Assembly (NCBI GenBank): GCA_000751595.1
Contig: CCMH01000006.1
Coordinates: forward strand, 124,001 to 188,000
Length of the DNA stretch: 64,000 nt
Direction of reading: 5' to 3'
DNA from: Weeksella massiliensis
GTDB taxonomy: Bacteria > Bacteroidota > Bacteroidia > Flavobacteriales > Weeksellaceae
Shown here: piece after piece, positions 18,788 to 27,126 of the stretch
Layout of the letters: each line of letters starts with the position of its first letter
Numbering within the stretch: the first letter of the stretch is position 1
Notes under the pieces: model-generated
Database searches by the model: none
What the model saw: the letters and a program-made list of their open reading frames with translations, nothing else
What the model was told of the DNA's origin: nothing
Made by a program: the position numbers and the translations under genes

Positions 18788-20029
18788 TTAAGGTTTGGTC
18801 ACTATTTGTAGTGTTTCTTTAAAAGTTTGACGTAATAATTCTTTTTTATCGGCAAGGCACTGATCAGAATCATTGTCATAATGCCTTATGGTATAAAGAT
18901 TTACACCCTTTTCATGTGAGATTTTATAGTCATGGTTGAGTTGGTTTAATAATTCGGTTAGGTGTTGATATTTATCCTCTACGCATATAGATAAACTAAT
19001 TGCTGAGTTTTGCATCAAATTTACTTTAATCTTTGCATCATACAAAGCATTGAAAATTGCACTTAAATTTTCTTCGGTAATAAACGAAAAATCCTTACTC
19101 GAAATATGCAACAAATGTTGATCTTTTTTCAAGATATAACAGGCTGTTTTGGGAGAAATTTTTTGGCCTTCTCGCACCGAAGTTCCAGCAGCTAATGGTG
19201 CATAAAAAGATTTCACAAAAAACGGAATATTTTTATTTTGCAAAGGTTGCATCGTTTTCGGATGAATAACAGACGCCCCGTAATACGCCAACTCAATCGC
19301 TTCCTCGTACGAAATACGATCGAGCAAAATGGTATCCTCAAAATAGCGCGGATCGGCATTGAGTACACCAGGCACATCTTTCCAGATCGTCATACTTTCT
19401 GCATCTAAACAATAGGCAAAAATAGCCGCAGAATAATCAGAACCTTCTCGACCGAGCGTTGTTGTGAAAAAATTAGCATCCGACCCTAAAAAACCTTGCG
19501 TTATGATCATTCCATCTTTTGGCAACGTAGCAATCGCCTTTTGCGTTTCTTCCCAATTCACTTGTCCTTCTCGGTAAGTATCATCGGTTTTGATGTATTC
19601 TCGCACATCGAGCCAAGTATTGTGAATACCGACTGTGTTGAGATATTCGCTTACAATGGTGGTAGAAACCAATTCGCCCTTGCACACCACCTGATCGTAG
19701 ATATAGTTATAGTTTGGAGATTTATTTCGTTCCAAAAAAGCTTCTAAATCAGAAAAAATATTTTCGATTAAATGAACTATTTTTTCGGGCTGATCGAACA
19801 AATCCCGAACAATAGCCAAATGCTGCCCTTTGATTTCGTTTATTTTGGTCTGATGATCTCCTTGTTCACCATACAAAGCCACCACTTCTTCTAAAGCGTT
19901 GGTTGTTTTTCCCATGGCAGAAATAATCATACAAACATCTGAATAACCTACTTTTTGCAAAACTTGTGCAACGTTCCGAATACTTTCTGCATCTTTCACA
20001 GATGCTCCTCCAAATTTATATACCTTCAT
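18788..20029 (-). CDS. aspartate kinase
   Basis: 413 residues. The N-terminal amino-acid kinase domain carries MKVYKFGGASVKD at the start and TTLGREGSDYSAA near residue 193. The C-terminal part from about 300 is ACT-like. It phosphorylates aspartate, the first step to lysine, threonine and methionine. It is a stand-alone enzyme, not fused to homoserine dehydrogenase, and is followed immediately by the OlsF-like gene. On the minus strand TATCTTTA about 35 bases upstream is a weak -7 candidate. Confidence 0.92.
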   Translation of the reverse strand: MKVYKFGGASVKDAESIRNVAQVLQKVGYSDVCMIISAMGKTTNALEEVVALYGEQGDHQTKINEIKGQHLAIVRDLFDQPEKIVHLIENIFSDLEAFLERNKSPNYNYIYDQVVCKGELVSTTIVSEYLNTVGIHNTWLDVREYIKTDDTYREGQVNWEETQKAIATLPKDGMIITQGFLGSDANFFTTTLGREGSDYSAAIFAYCLDAESMTIWKDVPGVLNADPRYFEDTILLDRISYEEAIELAYYGASVIHPKTMQPLQNKNIPFFVKSFYAPLAAGTSVREGQKISPKTACYILKKDQHLLHISSKDFSFITEENLSAIFNALYDAKIKVNLMQNSAISLSICVEDKYQHLTELLNQLNHDYKISHEKGVNLYTIRHYDNDSDQCLADKKELLRQTFKETLQIVTKP

Positions 20030-20180
20030 CCTCTTGTAGATTCACGATTTATTTGGCTGTAAAGATACGCATCTTACCGATTTATAAATAGAAAGTCCAG
20101 AGAACATAAAAACAGTATCCAAAAAAATAAGCTACCATCATATCAACTGGATAAAACTTTCATATCCTAAAATATCTTCC

Positions 20181-20188
20181 TAATTTTG
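20181..20188 (+). promoter_or_regulatory. -7 box of fbp
   Basis: TAATTTTG matches TAnnTTTG and lies 23 bases before the fbp ATG. No clear TTG at -33. Confidence 0.45.
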
Positions 20189-20211
20189 CCAAGCAAACAC
20201 ATTAAACTATT

Positions 20212-21231
20212 ATGACACAAAACACCCATCCCACTTTAGGCGAATTCATCATCCAAAAACAAGATGATTTTGTGTATTCGAGTGGTGAGCTTACGCGATT
20301 ATTAAGCTCGATAAAATTAGCCACCAAAATCGTCAATTACAAAGTAAACAAAGCCGGTTTGGTGAATATTTTGGGCGAATATGGTGAAGAAAATGTGCAA
20401 GGAGAGCGTCAACAAAAATTAGATGTTTATGCCAATGAAGTTTTTATCGATACACTTTCTCAACGAGAAGTTGTCTGCGGAATTGCTTCTGAGGAGAATG
20501 AACACTTTATCGAAATTCCTTGTACTACGAATGCCAAAAACAGCAAATATGTTGTTTTAATCGATCCGCTCGATGGGTCTTCTAATATTGATGTAAATGT
20601 TTCGGTAGGAACAATTTTTTCTATTTATCGAAGAATTTCTGAACCCGGAACGCCTGTAACCCAAGAAGATTTCTTACAACCCGGAAACCAACAAGTTGCT
20701 GCAGGATATATTGTGTACGGAACATCGACCATGTTGGTGTACACTACCGGAAATGGTGTAAATGGTTTCACCCTCAACCCAGGAATCGGGACATTTTACC
20801 TTTCTCATCCAGACCTAAAAATTCCAGAAAACGGAAATATTTACTCTGTGAACGAAGGAAATTATGCTAAATTCCCTACAGGAGTAAAAAAATACATAAA
20901 ATTCTGTCAAGAAGAAGAAGGCGATCGTCCTTATACTTCTCGCTACATCGGGTCTTTGTGCTCGGATTTTCATAGAAATATGCTGAAAGGTGGCATCTAT
21001 ATTTATCCTTCTGGAACCAATAATCCGAACGGAAAATTACGTCTTTTGTACGAATGCAATCCGATGGCTTTTATTGCAGAGCAAGCAGGAGGAAAAGCAA
21101 GTGATGGTTTCCAACGAATTTTAGATATTCAACCTACAGAATTGCATCAGCGCGTGCCATTTTTCTGCGGATCCAAGAATATGGTAGAAAAAGCTGAAGC
21201 GTTTATGCAAGCTGAAAAAGACAATCAATAA
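20212..21231 (+). CDS. fbp: class 1 fructose-1,6-bisphosphatase
   Basis: 339 residues, the normal length. The metal and substrate site [17 protein letters not shown] lies at about 123-139, and the late [14 protein letters not shown] segment around residue 280 is a family hallmark. It removes the 1-phosphate from fructose-1,6-bisphosphate in gluconeogenesis, needed by a peptide-feeding bacterium. It is divergent from aspartate kinase and 15 bases upstream of the suppressor-of-fused gene, probably one transcript. Confidence 0.95.
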   Translation: MTQNTHPTLGEFIIQKQDDFVYSSGELTRLLSSIKLATKIVNYKVNKAGLVNILGEYGEENVQGERQQKLDVYANEVFIDTLSQREVVCGIASEENEHFIEIPCTTNAKNSKYVVLIDPLDGSSNIDVNVSVGTIFSIYRRISEPGTPVTQEDFLQPGNQQVAAGYIVYGTSTMLVYTTGNGVNGFTLNPGIGTFYLSHPDLKIPENGNIYSVNEGNYAKFPTGVKKYIKFCQEEEGDRPYTSRYIGSLCSDFHRNMLKGGIYIYPSGTNNPNGKLRLLYECNPMAFIAEQAGGKASDGFQRILDIQPTELHQRVPFFCGSKNMVEKAEAFMQAEKDNQ

Positions 21232-21246
21232 TCTCGAAAATCTTTT

Positions 21247-21882
21247 ATGGATTTACAATCATACCAAACGACCTACAACGAGAAACAAGCCGTAGGAGCA
21301 CTTTTTATTGAGGATGCTTTGAAGAAAGTTTATCCCGATACAACGCCAAATTTCTATTCTCCACACGTTTTGAGTTTCGAAGGAGGTGAGGAGGCTTTAG
21401 ACGGAGTTGCAATTTATAATACTCCCGAATACGATCACCTGATCAGTTATGGCATGTCTCATTTGTATTACAACGAAGAAGCCATCTCTGGGGAATACAG
21501 CAAATGGGGATTCGAGTTTTCTTTCCGTGTAAAACCTTTGCCACAAGATAATGGCGAAGATCCTTTTTGGGCAATAAACGTTTTGCAGAACTTAGGTCGG
21601 TTTGTGTACGAGACAAAAATATATTTTGATGAGTTTCAGTTCATGCCTTTGGGTGGAACAATTCGGCAAGACACCGAGAATGATATTGTAGGAATTATTT
21701 TTATCAAAGATCCTGAACTTGGCGAAATAGAAACGCCTCACGGAAAAGTTAAATTTTTGCAAATAATTGGTATTGATAGCGATACGCTAAAAAGTCTCGA
21801 AGAAGATTCGTCATATCCTCACATTGAAGCTGTGGTAAAAGAAATTCAGAAAAAAAATCCATTGTTCATTTGCGATGTCTAA
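21247..21882 (+). CDS. suppressor-of-fused (SUFU) domain protein
   Basis: 211 residues, soluble. The conserved SUFU core is visible: LSFEGGEEALDGVAIY, the SYGMSHLYYNEEA strand-turn, WGFEFSFRV and DPFWAINVLQNLGRFVY. In animals the fold binds Gli transcription factors. Bacterial members are of unknown function, and some occur with toxin immunity systems; no toxin gene is next to this one. It probably shares the fbp transcript. Confidence 0.8.
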   Translation: MDLQSYQTTYNEKQAVGALFIEDALKKVYPDTTPNFYSPHVLSFEGGEEALDGVAIYNTPEYDHLISYGMSHLYYNEEAISGEYSKWGFEFSFRVKPLPQDNGEDPFWAINVLQNLGRFVYETKIYFDEFQFMPLGGTIRQDTENDIVGIIFIKDPELGEIETPHGKVKFLQIIGIDSDTLKSLEEDSSYPHIEAVVKEIQKKNPLFICDV

Positions 21883-21956
21883 TTCAATGAGTACGAAACA
21901 AATAATAAAGTTTAGTTAAAAAAGAAATTAACTTTTCTCATATAAAAAACACACAC

Positions 21957-21964
21957 TATATTTG
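21957..21964 (+). promoter_or_regulatory. -7 box of a small RNA or leader
   Basis: TATATTTG fits TAnnTTTG exactly, 75 bases after the previous stop. An A/T-rich stretch with TTT near the -33 position is the only upstream signal. It starts the structured region described next. Confidence 0.45.
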
Positions 21965-21970
21965 TTAATG

Positions 21971-22088
21971 AAATTCTTACTTAGTCCATTTCTATGGAAT
22001 AAGTAAATTTATTTTTCATAGGTTTTAGGTTGGTAAATTAAGTTTAAACTTAGTTTAAGCGTCTCTTCTCAAGAGACGCTTTTTTTAT
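21971..22088 (+). ncRNA. candidate small RNA or attenuated 5' leader
   Basis: Three structures follow a -7 box. The first is a 13-bp stem with one mismatch (21977-21989 with 21994-22006). The second is a 24-base near-perfect palindrome (22034-22057). The third is a strong terminator hairpin with seven T's (22057-22087). No substantial ORF is present; a 12-codon ATG frame at 21968 overlaps the start. Either a free RNA of about 115 bases or an attenuator for the membrane protein gene 20 bases downstream would fit. No family was recognised by eye. Confidence 0.4.
22057..22087 (+). terminator. terminator of the candidate small RNA/leader
   Basis: AAGCGTCTCTT pairs with AAGAGACGCTT around a short loop, followed by seven T's. 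It is among the strongest hairpins in the window, and no protein gene ends just before it. Confidence 0.85.
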
Positions 22089-22107
22089 ATCAAAAAATAA
22101 AGACAGC

Positions 22108-22470
22108 ATGAGCATGAAAAAATTATTCATCTTCCTCACGCTACAAGCAGTTGTTTGCGTAATATCGAGCAAATTAATCACCCAAATGGGATGGATTGGC
22201 AAAATTAATAAACGTTTTTTCTACCAAGAATACCGTTTTCTACAAACATGGTGGAAAACAGCCCTTGCCTCTTTTCTCGTTATTCTTTTTATTCACTTAC
22301 TATTAATAAGTCAGAAAAAGTGGAGTTCTCTCCAAACAACCCAAAAAACAGGGATTCTACTTTCTGTTCTGCTGCTTTTTGGTTTCGGATATTCGGTTTA
22401 TGATTTCACTTGGACGAGCCATCAATACTTAATGAACACTTTTCTTATAGGAGTCATATATTTTGGATAA
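22108..22470 (+). CDS. small uncharacterised membrane protein
   Basis: 120 residues (118 if the ATG at 22114 is used), not recognised. Three hydrophobic segments are visible: LFIFLTLQAVVCVISS near the start, TALASFLVILFIHLLLI in the middle, and TGILLSVLLLFGFGYSVY. The basic loop between the first two (KINKRFF) should face the cytoplasm. It begins 20 bases after a strong terminator, so its expression may depend on read-through or attenuation. No function can be given. Confidence 0.55.
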   Translation: MSMKKLFIFLTLQAVVCVISSKLITQMGWIGKINKRFFYQEYRFLQTWWKTALASFLVILFIHLLLISQKKWSSLQTTQKTGILLSVLLLFGFGYSVYDFTWTSHQYLMNTFLIGVIYFG

Positions 22471-22520
22471 ATTGCTTAACGAGTATTGCATATCAATTTA
22501 TTTCTGAAAAAAAAGCATAA

Positions 22521-22546
22521 AAAAAACCGGAAAACTCCGGTTTTTT
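22521..22546. terminator. bidirectional terminator
   Basis: AAAAACCGGA pairs with TCCGGTTTTT between the small membrane protein gene and the convergent csbD-like gene. Confidence 0.85.
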
Positions 22547-22575
22547 GTTTTTATTCTTTACAAAGAATAATGGAT

Positions 22576-22770
22576 TTAATCTTCTTTCCAATCTTTAATC
22601 TCTTTTTCGATATCTTCACGGGTTTTTCCTGTTTTCTCTTGGATTTTTCCCACTACTTGATCCCATTTTCCTTCGGCGTATACTTTGTCGTCATCGAACC
22701 AATCACCATATTTTTCTTTTACGGCTCCTTTGATTCTTTTCCATTTTCCTTCTAATTCCTGTGCATTCAT
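22576..22770 (-). CDS. CsbD family protein
   Basis: 64 residues, highly charged and helical. The CsbD pattern is complete: LEGKWKRIKGAVKEKYGDW, then EGKWDQVVGKIQEKTG and KTREDIEKEI. Members are small stress-associated cytoplasmic proteins of unknown mechanism, often under general or envelope stress control. It is monocistronic. I could not identify a confident promoter upstream. Confidence 0.9.
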   Translation of the reverse strand: MNAQELEGKWKRIKGAVKEKYGDWFDDDKVYAEGKWDQVVGKIQEKTGKTREDIEKEIKDWKED

Positions 22771-22899
22771 TTTTTTTGTGTTTTTATGATTATTAATGTT
22801 ATATAGTGATGCAATTAACTTTCCAAAAACGCATTTGAAATGTTAAAAAAAACACAAAACTAAAACGATTTTATTCTACCGAAAATAATTTTGGACATA

Positions 22900-22934
22900 A
22901 AAAAAGCTTCAACTATTTCTAATTGAAGCTTTTA
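22900..22934 (-). terminator. terminator of tRNA-Leu
   Basis: AAAAGCTTCAA pairs with TTGAAGCTTTT; on the minus strand it lies directly after the tRNA. Confidence 0.8.
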
Positions 22935-22937
22935 TAG

Positions 22938-23019
22938 TACGGGCGGAGAGACTCGAACTCTCACACCTCGCGGCACTAGATCCTAAGTCTAGCGTGTCTA
23001 CCAATTCCACCACGCCCGC
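22938..23019 (-). tRNA. tRNA-Leu (anticodon UAG)
   Basis: An 82-base cloverleaf read on the minus strand. The acceptor arm is GCGGGCG with CGCCCGU, the D arm has AATTGGTAGAC, and the anticodon loop is CTTAGGA (anticodon UAG, decodes CUN leucine). A class II variable arm is present, and the T arm is GAGAG-TTCGAGT-CTCTC. The discriminator is A73. The CCA end is not encoded. The first acceptor pair would be G1-U72, a wobble. Confidence 0.93.
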
Positions 23020-23030
23020 ATTTGAGATTG

Positions 23031-23060
23031 CAAATATACATTAATATTTTTGTTGACAAA
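23031..23060 (-). promoter_or_regulatory. promoter of tRNA-Leu
   Basis: On the minus strand TTTTG, an 18-base spacer, then TATATTTG (plus-strand 23031-23038), 11 bases before the tRNA 5' end. Good match to the Bacteroidota consensus. Confidence 0.7.
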
Positions 23061-23097
23061 ATATCCTGCACAAAATTTTTTATTTGTTGAAATCTCC

Positions 23098-23105
23098 TAA
23101 CTTTG
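23098..23105 (+). promoter_or_regulatory. -7 box of the DUF3127 gene
   Basis: TAACTTTG matches TAnnTTTG. It covers the upstream in-frame start at 23103, so translation must begin later, at the ATG at 23127. Confidence 0.55.
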
Positions 23106-23126
23106 TATCAAAGAAGTAAGATTATT

Positions 23127-23489
23127 ATGGAAATTACAGGAAGAATCAAGAAAATATTTGATACTCAAAACATTACAGCAAGTTTCAAGAAAAGAGAAAT
23201 CGTTATTACAACGCAAGAACAATATCCTCAAGATATTTTGGTAGAGTTTACCCAAGACAAAACCGATTTATTAAACAATTACGGGGAAGGGCAAGAAGTT
23301 CGAGTTTCTATCAATATTCGTGGTCGTGAATGGATAAATCCAGAAGGTGTTGCTAAATATTTCAACTCTATCCAAGGTTGGAGAATCGAAAATTTGGCTG
23401 ATGCTGCTCCATCTCCGGACCAATTCCAGCAATTACCACCTGCTCCGCCGACAGATTTTAGTAATGATGACGACGATTTACCTTTCTAA
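23127..23489 (+). CDS. DUF3127 protein, OB-fold single-strand-binding-like
   Basis: 120 residues. An OB-fold-like N-terminal domain (MEITGRIKKIFDTQNITASF, REIVITTQEQYPQDILVEF, VSINIRGREWINPEG) is followed by a Pro-rich linker and an acidic tail ending DDDDLPF. The acidic DDLPF end resembles the SSB C-terminal peptide that recruits repair proteins. This family is common in Bacteroidota; ssDNA or RNA binding is inferred from the fold and tail, not shown. Confidence 0.78.
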   Translation: MEITGRIKKIFDTQNITASFKKREIVITTQEQYPQDILVEFTQDKTDLLNNYGEGQEVRVSINIRGREWINPEGVAKYFNSIQGWRIENLADAAPSPDQFQQLPPAPPTDFSNDDDDLPF

Positions 23490-23508
23490 GGAATCTCTAA
23501 AACAATAC

Positions 23509-23536
23509 AACGTGTCGTAAAGGCACGTTTTTTTTT
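23509..23536 (+). terminator. terminator between DUF3127 and aat, ending 3 bases before the aat ATG
   Basis: AACGTG pairs with CACGTT around a nine-base loop, followed by nine T's. The aat start codon at 23539 follows almost directly. Confidence 0.75.
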
Positions 23537-23538
23537 AT

Positions 23539-24174
23539 ATGATTTGGCTTAATTCTACCGATAATTATTTTCCAGATTATGCACATGCAAGCGAAGAAGG
23601 CATCTTAGCCGTTGGTGGCGATTTATCTCCCGAACGTTTACAATTGGCGTATAGCAAAGGAATTTTCCCGTGGTTCAATCAAGAGGATCCTATTTTGTGG
23701 TGGTTTCCTCCGGAGCGTTTTGTACTTTTTCCGGCCAATTTAAAAGTATCAAAATCGATGCGAAAAGTTTTTCGCGATCAGCAATTTCATTTTACCGAAA
23801 ATCAAGCCTTCGAAAAAGTGATCAGACATTGTGCAGAAATTCCGCGTAAAGATCAGGACGGAACTTGGCTGACTGAAGAAATGATAGAAGCCTACGTAAA
23901 ACTGCACCAGTTAGGTTGGGCAAAAAGTATAGAAGTTTGGGAAGGAGATGCCTTAGTTGGCGGTTTTTATGGTATTGAGGTTGGACGTGTTTTCTGTGGA
24001 GAAAGTATGTTTAGCAAAGTAAGCAATGCTTCGAAAGCTGGTTTTATTCATTTTGTAGCCACACATTATAACAAATACGATCTAATAGATTGCCAAGTCT
24101 ATACAGAACATTTAGAAAGCTTGGGCGCCGAATTGGTTAGCGCCGAAACCTTCTTACACTATATTTCTACCTAA
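23539..24174 (+). CDS. aat: leucyl/phenylalanyl-tRNA--protein transferase
   Basis: 211 residues, full length. Family signatures are GILAVGGDLSPERLQLAYSKG, FPWF followed by ILWWFPPERFVLFP, and FCGESMFS with SNASKAGF. It adds Leu or Phe to the N-terminus of proteins with N-terminal Arg or Lys, marking them for ClpAP (N-degron pathway). It is convergent with the DUF3108 gene, only four bases apart. The start sits right after a terminator, so its promoter is unclear. Confidence 0.93.
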   Translation: MIWLNSTDNYFPDYAHASEEGILAVGGDLSPERLQLAYSKGIFPWFNQEDPILWWFPPERFVLFPANLKVSKSMRKVFRDQQFHFTENQAFEKVIRHCAEIPRKDQDGTWLTEEMIEAYVKLHQLGWAKSIEVWEGDALVGGFYGIEVGRVFCGESMFSKVSNASKAGFIHFVATHYNKYDLIDCQVYTEHLESLGAELVSAETFLHYIST

Positions 24175-24178
24175 GCTT

Positions 24179-24943
24179 TTATTTCACAAAATTGATAGGA
24201 TATTTCAAGTTTTTATACTCGTAAATATCCGCATTGAGCGAACCTACGACCAACGAAGCTTTTACCGAAACCGGAACCATATTCGCATCATCTGTGATCC
24301 ACATCGTGACACTTTCCGATTCTTTGAAAACGCGCCCTTCTTGCACATAAGGTCTGATCATGATTGTATTGATTTTTCCAAACTTCGTTTTCTTTTCTTC
24401 TCGGCCTAATATTTTTATTCTGAATTTATACGTTTCATCTCCCAAGAAAATATTCCGATCGATAAATTGTCCTTCGATCAGTTTTGTATGATCTTCATTG
24501 CGCAAAGAATACACAACCGAAAGTAAATCATACGCTTCACCAAAGAACTTCACCGAAGCCGATTTGTTCCGTTTCACATCATCTACAATCGCATATTGAT
24601 CGTTATGATTGAAATAATAAATCTGATATCGTTCGTAGCCGCCTTCACTAATATTTCTGATAAATTTGGTCGGCTTGAAAATGCTTTTATCGATAAACGT
24701 TTCATACACATCATCTACCTTGTAAAAAGCTCTTACAGCGCCCGAAGAATTTCCTTTCCCTACGATATGGAAATGATCGCGACCATCGTATTTTACATCT
24801 TTTACATTGAGCGTCGCAAAACCGGCATTCAGACCAGAATAGTGAATTCTATATTTCAGAAATTCTCCTGATTTGAAGTTGAACTGAGCTTGCGTGCTTA
24901 TCATCAACATGAATATAAAAAGTACACTGTAAATTCGTTTCAT
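24179..24943 (-). CDS. DUF3108 family secreted protein
   Basis: 254 residues with a signal peptide (MKRIYSVLFIFMLMISTQAQ). The mature part shows the family pattern GEFLKYRIHYSGLNAGFATLN near the start, beta-rich repeats, and VTMWITDDANMVPVSVKASL near the end. It is probably periplasmic with a lipoprotein-carrier-like (LolA-related) beta fold. Function unknown. An ATG two codons upstream (24949) is also possible. Confidence 0.8.
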   Translation of the reverse strand: MKRIYSVLFIFMLMISTQAQFNFKSGEFLKYRIHYSGLNAGFATLNVKDVKYDGRDHFHIVGKGNSSGAVRAFYKVDDVYETFIDKSIFKPTKFIRNISEGGYERYQIYYFNHNDQYAIVDDVKRNKSASVKFFGEAYDLLSVVYSLRNEDHTKLIEGQFIDRNIFLGDETYKFRIKILGREEKKTKFGKINTIMIRPYVQEGRVFKESESVTMWITDDANMVPVSVKASLVVGSLNADIYEYKNLKYPINFVK

Positions 24944-25058
24944 AAACATAACATTTGGTTTGGTTTTGACAATAATGTCAAATTCTTTGCCAAAAATAAA
25001 ACTCGCTTCAATTGAAACGAGTTTTACTTTGAAAATATTTCCTAGTTTTCATTTTCTA

Positions 25059-25337
25059 TTAATGTTCGGTAGGATGCGCTTCTTGTTCGCCTGCATTGAC
25101 TTCGTTCGACACATCAATTACCTTAATAATTTCTGGCACAAACTTTTTCACAGTAGTTTCAACTCCTGCTTTCAACGTCATTTGATTCACAGAACAAGAC
25201 GTGCAAGCTCCTGTTAATCTCACTTTCACGATGTTGTCTTTTACCTCAACAAGTTCGATATCTCCACCATCCGAATTAAGAAAAGGTCGGATTTCATCCA
25301 ATGCTTTACGAACATTATCGATAAGTTCTGTATTCAT
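25059..25337 (-). CDS. NifU C-terminal domain iron-sulfur scaffold protein
   Basis: 92 residues. The NifU_C domain has LNSDGGDIELVEV and GACTSCSVNQMTLKAGVE, where the CxxC pair holds a bridging 4Fe-4S cluster. The tail is short and His-rich. It probably carries clusters to target proteins. The start is six bases from the stop of the mrp-like gene, so the pair forms an operon for iron-sulfur cluster delivery. Confidence 0.9.
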   Translation of the reverse strand: MNTELIDNVRKALDEIRPFLNSDGGDIELVEVKDNIVKVRLTGACTSCSVNQMTLKAGVETTVKKFVPEIIKVIDVSNEVNAGEQEAHPTEH

Positions 25338-25343
25338 AGTGTT

Positions 25344-26447
25344 TTAGTTTTTATTTACTGCCGAACATCCTGCCATATTGGTAATGCGTACAGCTTCTGT
25401 TGGCGGTAAGGTATTATTACGTTCTACTAAACTCTGAACGGTATTGCGGGCAATATTGGTATAAATATTCGCGGCTACCGTGTTATCTTGCAAAGATGCT
25501 GGTCGACCAACGTCGGCTGCCTCACGAATAGATTGGATAATAGGAACCTCTCCCAAGAAAGGAACGCCTAAATCTTCTGCCAAGTTCTTTGCTCCGTTTT
25601 GTCCAAAAATATAGTATTTATTATTGGGTAATTCTTCTGGTGTAAAATAAGCCATATTTTCTACAATTCCAAGTACCGGAACATTAATCGCTTCCATCGC
25701 AAACATGCCTACTCCTTTGCGAGCATCAGCCAAAGCAATTGGTTGTGGCGTACTTACGACAACGGCACCGGTCAACGGAATTTGTTGTACAATCGATAAG
25801 TGAATATCCCCTGTACCAGGAGGTAAATCGATTAGCAAAAAGTCTAACTCACCCCAATGTGCATCGCGCAACATTTGGTTTAGGGCTTTTGCAGCCATAG
25901 GTCCACGCCAAACAATTGCCTGATCGGTATCTGCGAAAAATCCTATAGATAAAAGTTTTACACCGTAATTTTCTACTGGTTTTATTTTTGTTTTGCCGTT
26001 AACTTCTACCGAAAAAGGTTTGGCATCTTCTACATCAAACATGATTGGCATCGATGGACCGTAGATATCCGCATCCAACAATCCTACCTTGAAGCCCATT
26101 TTAGCTAAACTTATCGCTAAGTTAGAAGCCATGGTCGATTTTCCTACTCCTCCTTTACCTGATGCTACTGCGATAATATTTTTCACTCCAGGTAATGGAT
26201 TTCCTTTTATTTCGTTTGGTTTTTCTTCAACTTCTACCGTGATATTGAGCTGTAAATCTGCTTCTGGTAAATGTTCTCTGAAAGCGTTTCTGATTGCGAC
26301 TTCTAATCGTTTGCGCTCGTGCATTGCAGGAGTTGGTGAAGCAATATCTAAAATAATTTTATCGCCCATCACTTGTGCATTTCGCATCCAATTACGAATC
26401 CCTAAGCTTTCTAAAACTTCATTTATCTGATCTCTTGTATAAGCCAT
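25344..26447 (-). CDS. Mrp/ApbC-type iron-sulfur cluster carrier ATPase
   Basis: 367 residues. An N-terminal MIP18/DUF59-like domain (1-90) precedes a ParA/MinD-like P-loop NTPase with ASGKGGVGKSTMA near residue 105, the switch DLPPGTGDIHL, and the family ending NMAGCSAV. Mrp/ApbC proteins load or transfer 4Fe-4S clusters. The start is the ATG at 26447 (MAYTRDQINEVLE); the longer frame adds seven unlikely residues. Upstream of the NifU-like gene in an operon. Confidence 0.9.
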   Translation of the reverse strand: MAYTRDQINEVLESLGIRNWMRNAQVMGDKIILDIASPTPAMHERKRLEVAIRNAFREHLPEADLQLNITVEVEEKPNEIKGNPLPGVKNIIAVASGKGGVGKSTMASNLAISLAKMGFKVGLLDADIYGPSMPIMFDVEDAKPFSVEVNGKTKIKPVENYGVKLLSIGFFADTDQAIVWRGPMAAKALNQMLRDAHWGELDFLLIDLPPGTGDIHLSIVQQIPLTGAVVVSTPQPIALADARKGVGMFAMEAINVPVLGIVENMAYFTPEELPNNKYYIFGQNGAKNLAEDLGVPFLGEVPIIQSIREAADVGRPASLQDNTVAANIYTNIARNTVQSLVERNNTLPPTEAVRITNMAGCSAVNKN

Positions 26448-26579
26448 TTTTCTGTCTTTATTTAACATACAAATTTACGCAATAAGCTTGTGAAGTGGAA
26501 ATCTTCTCGACTGATTTTAATCGTTTTATGTTATAATGCCATATTTTTTTTCTAATTTGCTAAAAATATCCCAACTAAA

Positions 26580-27041
26580 ATGGAAGAACAGATCTATTAT
26601 TTAGGCTTGATTCGAAAAAACATTATCAACGAACTCGAAACCCATTCTCTACAGCAACTCTTGTACATCCCGGTTGGTTTCAAAAATAATATTTTCTGGA
26701 ATGCTGCCCATGTTTTGGCCACGCAACAACTTATTATGTATTATCTTACCGAAACCAAAATGTACGTGGACAAAAGTTTTATAGAACGCTACAAAAAAGG
26801 TACGATCGGAACCACAGAAGTTACCGAAAAGGAAGTGGAAGAACTGATAGAAGTCCTCGAGCAAACACCGAAACTTCTTTACAAAGATTATCGGTCTGAG
26901 AAATTAGCGTACTACAAACCGTACACAACGAGTTTTGGTGCAAAATTAGAAAGCATCGAAGACGCAATCCAATTTAACAACATACACGAAGGAATCCATT
27001 ATGGCTATATTTTGTCAATGAAAAAGAATATTCCTTTTTAA
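26580..27041 (+). CDS. DinB-family protein
   Basis: 153 residues, a four-helix bundle. The metal-binding triad of the family is visible as His44 (NAAHVLATQ), His136 and His140 (NIHEGIHYGYI). DinB/YfiT-like proteins include bacillithiol- or mycothiol-linked transferases, but most are uncharacterised. Monocistronic with its own terminator. TAATTTG just upstream is an imperfect -7 box. Confidence 0.8.
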   Translation: MEEQIYYLGLIRKNIINELETHSLQQLLYIPVGFKNNIFWNAAHVLATQQLIMYYLTETKMYVDKSFIERYKKGTIGTTEVTEKEVEELIEVLEQTPKLLYKDYRSEKLAYYKPYTTSFGAKLESIEDAIQFNNIHEGIHYGYILSMKKNIPF

Positions 27042-27059
27042 TTCTCAACCAGAAACAAA

Positions 27060-27096
27060 AAAAGCTTACTCGACAAAGTATCGAATAAGCTTTTCT
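27060..27096. terminator. terminator between the DinB-like and nitroreductase genes
   Basis: AAAAGCTTACTCGA pairs with TCGAATAAGCTTTT with one mismatch, between convergent stops at 27041 and 27127. Confidence 0.75.
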
Positions 27097-27126
27097 TATT
27101 ATTAGCCTTAAAAGTTTTTTTATTTT

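Noticed and set aside
21968-22006. 12-codon ATG frame as a protein gene
   Set aside because: Too short and overlapping a predicted hairpin; kept only as a possible leader peptide in the findings.
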